Below, piece after piece: positions 47,909 to 59,021 of a stretch of DNA of 64,000 nucleotides. The stretch lies in NCBI GenBank assembly GCA_013398295.1, contig VZSF01008858.1, forward strand, positions 128,198 through 192,197, in the 5' to 3' direction. Below the pieces are notes generated by a model. That model was not told the DNA's origin. It did no database searches and saw nothing but the letters and a program-made list of their open reading frames with translations. The stretch is from Chionis minor. Lineage: Eukaryota > Chordata > Aves > Charadriiformes > Chionididae. The position numbers and the translations under genes are program-made. Numbering within the stretch: the stretch's first letter is position 1; every line of letters starts with the position of its first letter.

Positions 47909-47933
47909 TATAAAAGGGTGCCCTCTCGCGAGG
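47909..47933 (+). promoter_or_regulatory. TATA box with adjacent TCTCGCGAG motif
   Basis: TATAAAAG (47909-47916), an optimal TATA sequence, is followed eight bases later by TCTCGCGAGG (47924-47933). The latter matches nine of ten positions of the promoter motif TCTCGCGAGA, which is associated with ZBTB33-type binding. Upstream, at 47756, an ATG in near-ideal context (ACACCATGG) opens a 102-codon frame that contains both motifs, so a promoter and a coding reading exclude each other here. No downstream gene is recognised. Confidence 0.2.
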
Positions 47934-50904
47934 GACAGCTAGCTAGGTACAGACCAAGAAACACCTCTCGAGGCGTGGGAGGACCTCTGTTCTGCCTTTA
48001 CATCCATCCCAAGCACCAACCCACACACCAAAGGCTGCCCAGGCACCTGGGCAAGCATCATTAGCACCGCCACAGACAGCACAGACCACAGGCTTCTGGC
48101 ATTTTTGTTTTTCCCTTTGCTCACAGACAGCATTACCTGGTGTCCCATCCACACTACGGAGCCAAGGCCACCACTCCCGCCATGTCCCGTCCAACCAGGA
48201 CCAGCTTTCCCCCATTCATACATGACTTTATTTCAGCACCAGGATGCTGAAGCTGCCAGGCAAGAAGGATGCCACGAGGCTGGTTTTCGTGGCCAACGCT
48301 CCCACAGCCCCGTGCTCTTGCGGCCACTCTCACCTGATGCCCTGCGCAGTGGCCTGGCCCCACACGGCAGAGCCACCATCCATCCTGCCCAGCCAGCAAT
48401 TACCTTGTTCTGAAGGATACAAAACACTCTGGCCCTCTGCAAACAGTCCTAACTAACAGCAACGATGGCGACTTTTGGGCAGCAAGTCCCTCAATAAACT
48501 GAATAGTCAACATTGCTGAGAAATCCTGAATTCCAAGTAGGCAGCTGCTCAAGCCCAAGTTGTTTGTGAACATTAGAACAGTAAGAAAAACAGCAAAAAA
48601 AAGTTTCAATTACTCACCTGGCCTCATCTGCTCAAGTGCAGTCACAGCCTGTGTCCATACCTGCCCAGGACCTCCTGGCTCCTGTCCCCCAGCAGCTCTC
48701 CGGTGCCTCTGGCTGCCGATCCCAGCTCCAGCTGCATATTCCAGTCAGGCATGTGCCAAGCCACAGCCCTGGTTGCCAAGGTCCAGGTCAGGCAACGTTC
48801 CCAGCCCTAAAAACATTTGGCTGCAGCACCTGGAATTTAATACATGGACCTGGGAGCCACCACTCCAAGAGCTATTCACAGCTCAACCCGCACCAAGGGC
48901 GGAAGGACCGTGGGTCTCACCAGAGCTGTGTGCCACCGGCTTGTTAACAACCCTGGGACAGCAACGGCAGCTCATTTAGCTCCGCACCACGGCAGCCGCT
49001 GGCAGCTCGACACCTGCACTGCCAGAGACAGTGTGTCCCCGCCAGAAGATGCTGCGCTGTGCCCTGGGCCACTGCCCCACCAGGGTCCCGCAGCACCACC
49101 CATCTGTGCCCAGGACCGTGTTTTTAGGAAAGTGGTCTGCCTTGGTCCTCTCCTGCCCAACAGTCTCCCCAGGGCCATCAGACCCAAAGCACCACCTGGG
49201 CTCTCCTGCCTGTCACCCTCACCCAAGCTCTGGGGTCCTGCTTGGGGTGAGCCCCCACCAGCATCCCTGGTCCCCACAAGGGTGAGCAGCCAGGGCCATC
49301 CCTGGGCTGGACCAAACAGTCCCTCTGTTTGGTTTGAGTCCCTCACCTCCCAGAGCTGAGCCCCTGGCAAACTCCAAGATGGGGCGTGCTGGCAGGTGGG
49401 GTCTCCATCCCTGCAGGAGGGGGTCTGCAGCCACTGCTGCCTCCCAGGGCTGCTCTGCTCAGACCCAGGGAGCTCCAGAGCTTGTGGGTCACCTGCTCTT
49501 CCCAGGGCTCTCCACCCTGGGGCTGCAGGAGCAGCTCGAGGACTCCCCACGCTCAGCTGCAGAGCACAGCCCTTCACCCCCTCACACCACAGGCTCTCCC
49601 CTCTGCAGGGTCTCACTCACCCCCCAGCCACAGACAGGCTGCTCCCACCTCCCAGAGGGACACCCGTTGCTCACTGCAGCCCCAGAGCCGGATGGACCCT
49701 CCCAGTGGAGGAGCCCAGGGCAAAGCTCCCAGTGGCCCAGGGGACAACTGTGCCGACAGCTGTGCCCACACACATCCCCAGGCAGCTCCATTACCTGCAG
49801 CAGCACTGCCAGACTCCTGCCCCCTCACAGCCACAGCAGCAGGGAGAGCCCCAGCGGCTTTATGGGCAAGCGGTAACGAGCCTGGCTAATTAGTGGCCAG
49901 CTGAGCTCAAAGGTGTGGGCAATCCCTCCTGTGGGCCGCTGACAAGCAGAACCCTGGCTTTACTTGTGAGCAACGCGCCGCCAGCACCCTGCAGGATGGG
50001 AACTGGGCAGAAAGCATTGTGCAGGTCAGCCCGTCCCTGCTGGACAGCCGGGAACAGGAACGTTAGGAGCTGACGAAGAGGAAAATACTAAATAACTACA
50101 AAGTCTGCTCTTTTTGGTTGAGGCATGGATAAACACTAGCGCAGACAACAAATAAAACCCAGCACATTTTGCACTCTGGATTAATTCTATGGCCAATATT
50201 TTCTTTACAGAAGTCACTCAAGCTAACATGTAGGAAGCATAAAAGCACTGTTTCCACTATACCGATCCACAAATGGTTTTGCAGGAGCTGAGGACATTCT
50301 GGGTAGACATTGCAGAGGCGAAAGGAGCAGCGAATCTGCAAGACTGCAGGGTAGCAATGAGTTAAACAGTTGTGCAGCGGATCAGGCAAAAAGCCATCGC
50401 CATCAGTCAGTCAGCCCCCTTCATCGTGTGGTGCTATTCTGTGCTGAATTTTTGGGGACCATGACCTCGGGCATCTGTGTTGCGTATGTGAAAGCACTAA
50501 CAGCAATACACTGAATTTCCAGTGTCTGTCACTACAAAGCCACCTCCCCTGCCTGCCGGGGTTTGTAGCTGATCCTGGTGTGTGGCTGTTGCTGCCCTGT
50601 GAGGAAATGAGAAAGGGAAGACAGCAAGTGAAAAGCCCTGCAATGTCCAACTGAAACGGCAGGAGGAATTCCCTGGCCAAGAAAAATGAGGTAAAATTTA
50701 AGGGAGATATTTAATGGCCCAGACTATCTGATACAGCATCAGAAATAATAGCATATCCAGCCCACAGAAATGCCATGCCAGGGTACAGGGCTCATTAGTG
50801 ACACAGAGGTGCATCATCCGCACTCCGTCACAGGCATAAATCCTTCCAAAAAGGACAAATGACTTAATAAGCCTCGGGTCCTTCTCTGTACCAGCTCTTT
50901 GGCT
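47934..50904. other. Intergenic DNA
   Basis: 48600-49880 is GC-rich with long Pro/Ser/Ala-rich open frames (up to 214 codons, minus strand, 48972-49616) that overlap on both strands and contain no domain. The rest is balanced. No gene is recognised. Confidence 0.45.
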
Positions 50905-50988
50905 GCTGAGTGTGAAAGCTTTTTCTGAAAGAAGTATGCACGTGTGAAAGAAGTATGCTGAGTGTGAAAGCTGTTCCTGAAGAAGTAT
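50905..50988. repeat. Imperfect direct repeat, about 34 bp, two copies
   Basis: GCTGAGTGTGAAAGCT...CTGAA(A)GAAGTAT occurs at 50905-50938 and 50957-50988, with an extra partial TGTGAAAGAAGTATG between the copies. It abuts the 12-bp array to its right, so both may derive from one slippage-prone locus. Confidence 0.75.
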
Positions 50989-51002
50989 AAAAGAAGTATG
51001 CT

Positions 51003-51110
51003 GCGGTGCATGGCGCGGTGCATGGCGCAGTGCATGGCACGGTGCATGGTGCGGTGCATGGCAAGGTGCACAGTGCAGCGCATGGCATGTTGCATGGTGC
51101 AGTGCATGGT
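51003..51110. repeat. 12-bp tandem array, nine copies
   Basis: Nine consecutive 12-mers related to GCGGTGCATGGC, with one to a few differences each, followed by a decayed tenth. The period is a multiple of three, so each frame gives a four-residue repeat (for example HGAV on plus, APCT on minus). The open frames across it are a property of the array, not evidence of a gene. Each unit carries a TGCA palindrome. Confidence 0.93.
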
Positions 51111-54100
51111 GACACATGCAGCGCACAGGCTCAGCAGTCGCTGGTTGCATCTTCTCCATCGGCAGCGCTGCCCCACAGCTGCCCGCAGCCCCCACCAGCC
51201 CCACCAGCCTAAGCTGACTTTGCAGAAAAGCAGATGCTGAAACCAGGACTTTTTCCCAGCTAGCCGCCCATTTCCCGCAACTGATGGTGCCGGTGGTGCC
51301 AGGACAACCGGGCTGGCTGGAAAGGCCACGGGCAGGACAACAGCCCCGGGGCAGTCAGGGCAGGGACCTGGCCGGTGTTTCTCCCCCCGGGACAGCCCCT
51401 CGGGCACACGGGGAGCAGGAGGAGCTGTGCCTCCTCTCAAGGCAGCGAGCGGGCTCACAGGGCTGCAAGAGCTCAGGCAGCTGCAGAGGAGCCTTGGCTC
51501 GCGGCAAGAGGTGCAGCCACCCCCTTCTACCCTTGGAAAAATTTCATCCAAGCGGTTTTGGCATGGAAAAGCCCAGCAGTAGTGCCTCAGAGATTGCCCT
51601 ACCTCTCGCCAAACCCCAGGGCTCAGTCCCCGGGCTGCCTGGGGTCGGTGTTAGATGACCCCCTCAGCGCTTTTCACCCCGGCCGCTGCTGTCCTGGCGC
51701 TGCCCCTCTGTGCCTGCTGTCCTGGATGCACGCAGAGCCCTTCCAACCCCCCCCCCAGCCTTTTTTTGTTCTGAAGCCTTGCCCTTCTGCTCCGTGGCTC
51801 TTTCAGATTTACTGGCCTCACTGCAACTCCTCATTGCGTTTCCTCCCTTTGCGCACCTGACCTCACACAGGATCTTTATAGCCCTGCCTGCAGGTGCCAC
51901 CTCTCCCCTCTCCTCCCTCCGCATCCCGGCACTCTCCTGCTGAAACGCCCTTGATGCTCTGTTTCTCTGTCGGCCATTAATATTTACATTAATTATTATA
52001 GCAGGAACTCGGGTGCTGAGTGGGTAATAAAGCAGAGTTGCTGAATTGGTGCGGAGACAAAGGTTTTGCAGACAGGTCACCATTATTTCTATCATAAATC
52101 ACCAGCTCCCTGATTCCCACTGGTGCCAGCCCCAGGGAGCTGCACTGCGTCTCCATGCCCAGGTCACCTGAAGCCATCAGGCCACCTGCCACCAGGCAGG
52201 ACGGTGTGTGGGGGCTCCCCACGGATGCTGTGCCAGGGGGAAACAACACCTCTGGGGACTCGTGCCGGCCCCGCGGGCGCTGCGGGTGCTGCCCGATCTG
52301 CCTGCGCGCTCCCACCGGCCGGCCGATGGCTCAGCGAGCAGGAGCAACACGCTGGCGACCTGTTATGGTGCAGGGGAGCCGCGGAGCATCCCTCTGCAAG
52401 CTGTATATATCCTTTAACTGCGTGTTTAATTAAATGGAATACTTGTGCTTTATATTAAAATCACACAGTGGCTGACTATTTAAAACACATATATTGAGCC
52501 CTGCCAACAGGGGAATGGCTCTGGAGCTCTTCTGTAGATCAACTTCCAAGAGAAAACACTGCTAAATTTCTCTGAGGCCTTTCCAAATGACCCTCCTGGG
52601 ACTGGCAGCCTGGTGTTGCTATGCAAAGAGAAATGGGTCAGAGCAATTGGTTTAGAATGTAAAATATCACTTCATTGCTCACCATGAGTACACAGAGGCT
52701 ACTGGCAAACGCCAGAGCAGGGCTGGGCAGACGGGTTGCTGTCTTGGCGCGTTTGCCACCGTCCCCTCGGCACTGAGAGAGAGATGGATTATTTCCCGAG
52801 CTCCACTTGTTATTCCCAGCACTGCTTTCCCGTCTCTCCTCCCAGCGGAAAGCCGCTGCGGGCTCTGCCCTCGCCAGGCGGTGACTCACCAAGCTGCCTG
52901 CACCGCTGCCGGCTCCCCACGCACCGCTGCGCCGCGGCGGGGTCTGCTGGTGCCACAGGGTCTCGCAGCTGGTGGGAGCCCCGGCTCCCATCCCCACGGA
53001 GAAGCCGAGGCTGTGGCTGTGGCTGGGAGCGTCTCCCTGTCACCGCAGACCCCGGCTGCAGCCACCCATGATGTTTCCACAGAGCCACTGTTCTCTCTGG
53101 AGGCTAAAAAACCCCAAACCCTAAAATGCAGCGTGTCGGGGCAGCGATGGGTGTCCGCTAGGATGGATGCTGCAGCAGTCAGCGCCCCGGCCGGACCCTC
53201 GTGCTGCACAGCTGGGTCACGGTCCTGGCAGTGCGGCAGCCCAGGGGGAAGGCACCCAGGGTGATTTATTCCCGGTTTTCACCTTGCAGCCCTCCAAACG
53301 GCTGCTGGGTTCACCAGAATGGTGCAAGGGACCCCACGGCAAGGCCAGAATGTTAAATCCCCATCCCCGTCCCGGGGCGAGCAAGTCCAAATGAAGATGC
53401 TCTTGGCAGGAGTGGGTTGTTCCGGAGCCTGGGCTGGGCATCCCTCCTTACTGGGTGAACTGGGGCTGCAAGATCCGTGTGAACCCAACGGGCATCCCAC
53501 CACCCCGAGCACCTCCGAGGGGAACAGCATTTGGCTGGCAGGGAAAGATGCAGCTGAAATAAATCCTAAAAATAAAAAAATAAAAAATAAACCAACTATA
53601 TAGCATAGATTTCAAATTATTTATTTTTAACATTCCCTTTGAAATACATGTCTATGATTGTGCTCACTTTAGAAATGGTACATACACAAATATCCTGTTC
53701 CCAGAACAGAAATGACCGGGCTGGACGTTCTCACATACAAAACACATGACGCTGAATGGCGACAGACAGGATTGTACAAAACCCCTAAACGCAAACCACA
53801 AAGTGTGCAATTCACATCTGTCAAGTGACAGTTCCAATTTTCTGTCCAATGCAAAACAATAAATTTATTTTAAATGCTGTGAAATTAGGTGATGGATGTA
53901 ACCCTATTTAAAGCTCCCAAATTTGAAATAATACACGATGTTTATAAAACCTAATTTTATAGGTGCTTATTACCTTTTTCCTCCAAACTGTCTAATTTGT
54001 TGCCATAATTACGTTAAACTGAAGCTGAAATTTTTTTCCAGTCTGCATCTAGCTTGAAGCTCGTTGTTTCCATTTCAGACCTCAAAAATAATCTGTGTTC

Positions 54101-54417
54101 CCTAAAGCCTGACCGTTTTCTAACTATATTGGATACTCTAATAAAAAAGCAGTACATTTCACTATAAACTTTAATTACCTATATCCTTAGATCATCACTA
54201 CAACATTAATGCTAAATTACATAGAACCAATTATGAGGGTGAGAGTCAACAGGACCTTTACCAGGCATCGCTATTGCTATGACTACAGCTGGAAGGAAAT
54301 TGTAAGGAGAAACGCCAGGCGGGTGCAGGGCTGCCTGCAGGGACCGGGCACCGTGCGGCCGCGTAGTCCAGGCTCTGAGGGTTTTTCACAGGAGTCCCAG
54401 AGAGAAACGCCCGGCAC

Positions 54418-54420
<3 letters not shown>
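51111..54420. other. Intergenic DNA, AT-rich from 53560
   Basis: GC-balanced to 52380, AT-rich at 52390-52720, GC-rich at 52730-53540, then strongly AT-rich to 54290. An A-rich run at 53567-53592 holds overlapping AATAAA hexamers but has no gene upstream of it. No coding exon is recognised. Confidence 0.45.

Positions 54421-54453
<33 letters not shown>
54421..54453. repeat. (CTG)11 trinucleotide repeat
   Basis: Eleven uninterrupted CTG units (CAG on the minus strand). It lies inside a 325-codon plus-strand frame, where it reads as Cys, and in a minus-strand frame, where it reads as Gln. Neither frame resembles a known protein. Pure CTG/CAG tracts are commonly length-polymorphic. Confidence 0.97.
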
Positions 54454-54455
<2 letters not shown>

Positions 54456-54710
54456 CCACTTCTGCTGCCCTCGCCGCGCTGCGCTTGGTTATAGCGCTGC
54501 CCTCCCCAAGACCAGCACCAAAAATGACCAGGGCAGCTGCCGCAGCCAGAGTCAAGTGTGAAATCACAAAGATCCTGTGGGCAACGTCTTTGGATCCAGC
54601 GGTATTTTATGCATACTGCCCTCCTAAACAAACCAGAAGACTCCCCCCACCCCAATGCAGAAGCCAGGAGGGCTTCCTCAACCCCGTCCCAGCTCTGCCG
54701 GACCACAGCC

Positions 54711-54835
54711 TGGTTGAGGTTGGACCTCTGGAGTCATCTGCTCCAACTCTGCTGTCTGCCCCGAGGGCTTCTCAATGCCTTCAGAGGTGGAGGCTCCACC
54801 AGCTCCCTGGGCAACCTGTGTTATTGCTGAGTGTG
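54711..54835 (-). mobile_element. Degenerate CR1 LINE 3' fragment
   Basis: GGTTGAGGTTGGACCTCTGGAGTCATCTGCTCCAAC followed by CTCAATGCCTTCAGAGGTGGAGGCTCCACCAGCTCCCTGGGCAACCTGTG matches, in order and with many mismatches, the reverse complement of a CR1 3' region. The terminal repeat is missing. It is older or more diverged than the copy at 15780, and the boundaries are approximate. Confidence 0.7.
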
Positions 54836-57800
54836 GGCTGTTCTCTGAGACCTGCGTCCTTCCAAAGGGAAGTGTTACACAAGTGCAAAATACCACTCAC
54901 TGTCACTGTCCCCCAGGATGTTCACAGCGCCTGGGGACGTGCTGAGGAAGGGCCCTGGGCCAGTCCCTGTCCCTGCCCCGGGGACCAGCGGTGGCTTTGT
55001 GTGGGCTCAGCATCTCGCTGGGGAGCAGGGAGGGATGCAGGGGCTGCCCGGACCGTCCCTCCGCAGAGCTCGCTCCTGGAAAACATCAGCGGGGTCCTAC
55101 CCAGGAAGGGCTGGGGAAAGGCTGAAGCCAGGTATCTGGAGAAGGGAATAGACAGACCTTTGGTCACGAGAGCAGGAAGTCTGTGATTTTGCCTTCTTGT
55201 TTTCAGAGCTTGTAGGCACTTACTGGTAAGTGGCCACAGATGTAATGTGTGGGACAACATTCAAAATAAAGATGAGTTTTACCAAAGTGCTGGTTCACAC
55301 CGGTAAATCAGGGCTGGTCTGCTTTTCTCGTGCAAACGATTTAATCGCTTGGCTTAAGGAGCTTTCCAGGTCACATCAGTGCACGCTGGGCTGTATCAGA
55401 GACTTCTCTGGTCTGTACTGCCCTGCTTATCAACTGTGCTGCTCTGCTCACCGAGGAAAATCACTAGAAAAGAGCATCTCATTTTGCCTTTTAGCTCTAT
55501 TCTGTAAGGTTTAGCTCAGTGGTGGTTTTGGTCTCCTCTACAAGCTGTTTTGCTCTAGCTGAGACAAAAAAGCATCCTTGTCCTCCCTTTTACTTTGCCT
55601 TTCCCTACCTGACCGTGGAGCCGCGTTCCACAGTCACACCCAGCTCCCTCGGCGCTGATGCAACCTCCAGCTGGGATCCGGGTGGAATTTGGCAGAACAC
55701 TGCCCCTTCCACCTGCCCAAGCGAAGGCAAAAATGAACCTGAGAATTTGAGGAGGGGGGTTGTCTGGGGTTTTTTTTAAAATTAGCATTGCCTTTTTACT
55801 GAGATTCATCTTAATGCATCACTGCGCTAAAGAACTAAAAATCTGCATTAGGAAGTGACTCACGTGGGGGGGAAGCAATCCAGACAGAGCTCCCGGTGGT
55901 TTAAAGATGATGCATGATCCAAGCTGGACTCAGGCCAGACCTCTCCAAAGGTGCGCGGGGCTTAAACCTGCGGAGCGGTGGGAGGCACGGACTGGAGCCG
56001 CCTGCGCCTCGCGCCACCTTCAAGGGCAGGCTCGAGGAAGAAACCACAGTGGTGCCTATTAAAAGAAGAGTCTCCTCCTGGCAGCCTAAACCAAAATTCC
56101 CAGTGGCACAAACACCTCGATCTTCGCGCTCTGCAGGGCTAAATGTGAAGGACTCATCCTTGCGGAGTCCGTCTGAGCGCCCTGCTCCTCCCTAGCACCA
56201 CACCGTTGTATTCCTGGCACTAGCGAAGCTGCTTTTTCATTATTTAACACCATCCACCTGCTAGATTCCACATGCCCTAACAAAGATAATAATTTCCTCA
56301 TTAAGAGAAGCTACTGAATCAATAGTGCAGAGCTGTGAGCGAATTGAGGTCATTTGTCTGTTAAGACCAGCACTAGTCTCATTAAAAAGTATGTGCAAGT
56401 GGGACTTGACAGAAGATGCTATTCTGAACCAGCTTTTCACTATTTCTTCCTCTCTGGATGGAAAGGCTTGTTCTGATCTATTTCTGAATGCTGGGTATCT
56501 CCAAGCCTTTGAAAATCCCCTTCCAGCCCCAAGGTGTTCATCTCACCCCACAGAACAGCATTTTTCCACCACAGCCCACCTGCACAGAGCCTGGAGACCG
56601 CGGCCGGATGGGCATTTTGCTCCAGCAAAGGGAGCAGCCCCATCCCAGTGGAGCAGAGAGCACAGCCAGGACAGCAGGGGGTGGCTCCGGCTCCCCCAGC
56701 CCTGCACAGCGAGGGTCCCACTTCCAGTGCCCACGGAGGCGCGGAGCGGGAATCGGGATGGAGACTGAAGTCCCCGTCAGACTCCAACCCGAGGCAAACC
56801 TCCGCGAGGAGCTGTGCTGCAGCATGCCATGCCGTCTGCTCCCGGCGAGGCTAAGAGCACTGGTGGGAAAGGATCATCCCGAGCCGGGTGAGGTGGCTCG
56901 TGGCTCTGGTGCCTGTCTCAGATGCCACCGAGGGCAGCCACATACTGTGACAGATAAATTAAGGGTAGCCTGGATACCTGTTGCCTTGGGCTGACAAGGT
57001 GCAAAACAGCATTTTTGTATTTCCAGCACAACGCGATTGCTATTGTTACAGGCCACAGCAATGCAGTACGAGGCAAGCTGCCAAACTGCCACATTTTTTG
57101 ATTCAAGCAATTTCTTAACACATGAACTTGTAGGAGGCTTTATGCTTTGGAGACTATAGCCCTCATTTCCAGGAGTGAGAAAAATCACAAAATATGAACC
57201 TGACTAAATGCCTAAAGGGTTGCTTAAAATATGGTTAGATCGTCTGATGAAATAAAGGCTTTCCACAAGAATTCAGTGTGTACTCACAAAGAGCCAATGT
57301 TGTCAAATACTAAATTTGAACTCATTCAGTTATTTACATTTACTATGATAACAACCATCATTATATAAATGGATTGAGGCTCTGGAGTGAAACATCCAAC
57401 CCACGCCTTTGCTTGGTCTCATTCCTCCAGCCACTTTCCTTTCCAGCAAATGCTCACGGACTTTTTTCCTACCTCACACTGTTCCTTTTGTCCCGCACTG
57501 TCTGCAGTGGGCGGCTGCCGAAGCTGCAGATTTCAGATCAGCAGCCGCGTTTCTTTTCTTCTGGAGCCGGCGTGATTGAAAACCCCTAATTCCGCGCTGC
57601 CTCCCCGCTCACAGACCAACGAGAGGTTCCTCTTTCAAAATATTGTCACTCAATATTTATACAGCATTTACATGAGCGGTGCCTATTCTGGTCTCCAGTC
57701 ACGCTCCCGCTGCTGTCGTTTTGCACAGGGACCGGGGATGCTCCGGCAGGGACTGACAGCGGCTCTCCCCGTTCCCTGCTCTGCTCTTCCCAGAGCAACA

Positions 57801-59009
57801 GCCGGTGGGAGCAGAGGGACCTCGGTTCCTGCTGCAGGAATGTGGTGCTCCCCCCTTGCTGGTTGGAGAATGCAGAAAAAGTAGACACCGATCTCCCTGC
57901 TCTCCCTCCAAACACCCTCCACTGTCTGCATCTTTTAGCCCCAGATTAGGACAGAATGCGTAAAATTTAGTGACGGTAAACCCGAACTCGGCTGAAAGCT
58001 GCTTCTACCCCCCAGCAGCACTCGCCACGCCGCCCACCCCCTGGCCTCGCTGGCCAACGGGGTTTGCTTCTCCCCCAGCCCCTTCTCGGCGCAGAGCTGC
58101 GACAGCCGTTACTGCAGCCCTGCTGGCGGGGACCTGCTTTCTCCTCCACATTTTCTTCCCCCCGTTTCTTTAGTTTCTCTTTTCATCTCCCTCCTTTCAG
58201 CCTCGGCTTTTGCTTCCAGGCCATTTTCCCACTGAGCCACATGTGGGAGGGAAGGTGGAGCCCAAAACCAGAGCACAGAAAATTGCCTCCCAAAGCTGGA
58301 AGCGGGAAAGCCCCGGGAAGTGGCTGTGCTGAAGGACTGTGCACCTGAAACAGCAGGGAAGAGTCAAGGAAGGGGATAGGAAAAGCAGGCAGTAAACGAG
58401 ATAAACAATCTCCTCGTGCTGCGATCTGCAGAAAAGCCATTCGGGATCAAGCACTGCGATGCCAGTTGCAAGCCTGTGGATCTCAGCTCCCAGGTCACCG
58501 AGTCACACGTCACCACATTCCCCAGCCCGAGGACCTGGGACAGGAGCGTCGCTGCTTCTGCCGTCGCACAAAGCAGAGGTGTGGAAAACGCTGCCAGCGT
58601 GAGGAATTTGCGCTTGGGGCTCGTTCTGAGCCATTCCACGAGCCCTCGCTCGTCACCCCCCTCCCCGCACACCCCTGCTCCATCCGCCCCCCGGTGCCGC
58701 TGCCGGACCGGTGGTCAGAGATGGCTCCGCTGCCACATCCCTGGCGCTGGCACCGGGCTGAGGGAGCCAACACCTACGGCAGCTGTGAAATGCCAAAACC
58801 CAGAGAGTGAGCGGTGCCATTGTTCATTACTGGCATTTTAATTATTCTGCTGGGGTCAGCTGCAACGAACGGACTCCTAGGCTGGGTCAACCTTTTGCCA
58901 TCAAGAACACCCAGCACAAATGTGATATTTAGCCTATCTTGGAGCTGCTACAACAGGCACAAAATCCTGTCTTACTCTCCTGTTAAATGATCCTTGTTCT
59001 AAGGAGAGG
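54836..59009. other. Intergenic DNA
   Basis: Mostly balanced to GC-rich, with AT-rich islands at 56220-56330 and 57180-57370. A plus-strand polypyrimidine tract ending in CTCCCTCCTTTCAG at 58200 resembles a splice acceptor, but no frame or donor downstream supports an exon. No gene is recognised. Confidence 0.45.
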
Positions 59010-59021
59010 GAAAAAAAAAAA
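59010..59021. repeat. A homopolymer
   Basis: About 12 consecutive A in an AT-rich island, with no attached retroposon. Confidence 0.8.

Noticed and set aside
47756..48064. 102-codon plus-strand frame with a strong Kozak start
   Set aside because: Translation unrecognised. The A/T-rich first half looks regulatory, and the frame contains the TATA and TCTCGCGAG motifs. Kept only as a regulatory observation.
48972..49616. 214-codon minus-strand frame
   Set aside because: Two plus-strand frames of similar length overlap it; Pro/Gly/Ser-rich with no domain.
54209..55186. 325-codon plus-strand open frame
   Set aside because: It runs through the (CTG)11 repeat, read as poly-Cys, and through a degenerate CR1 fragment, with no recognisable domain.
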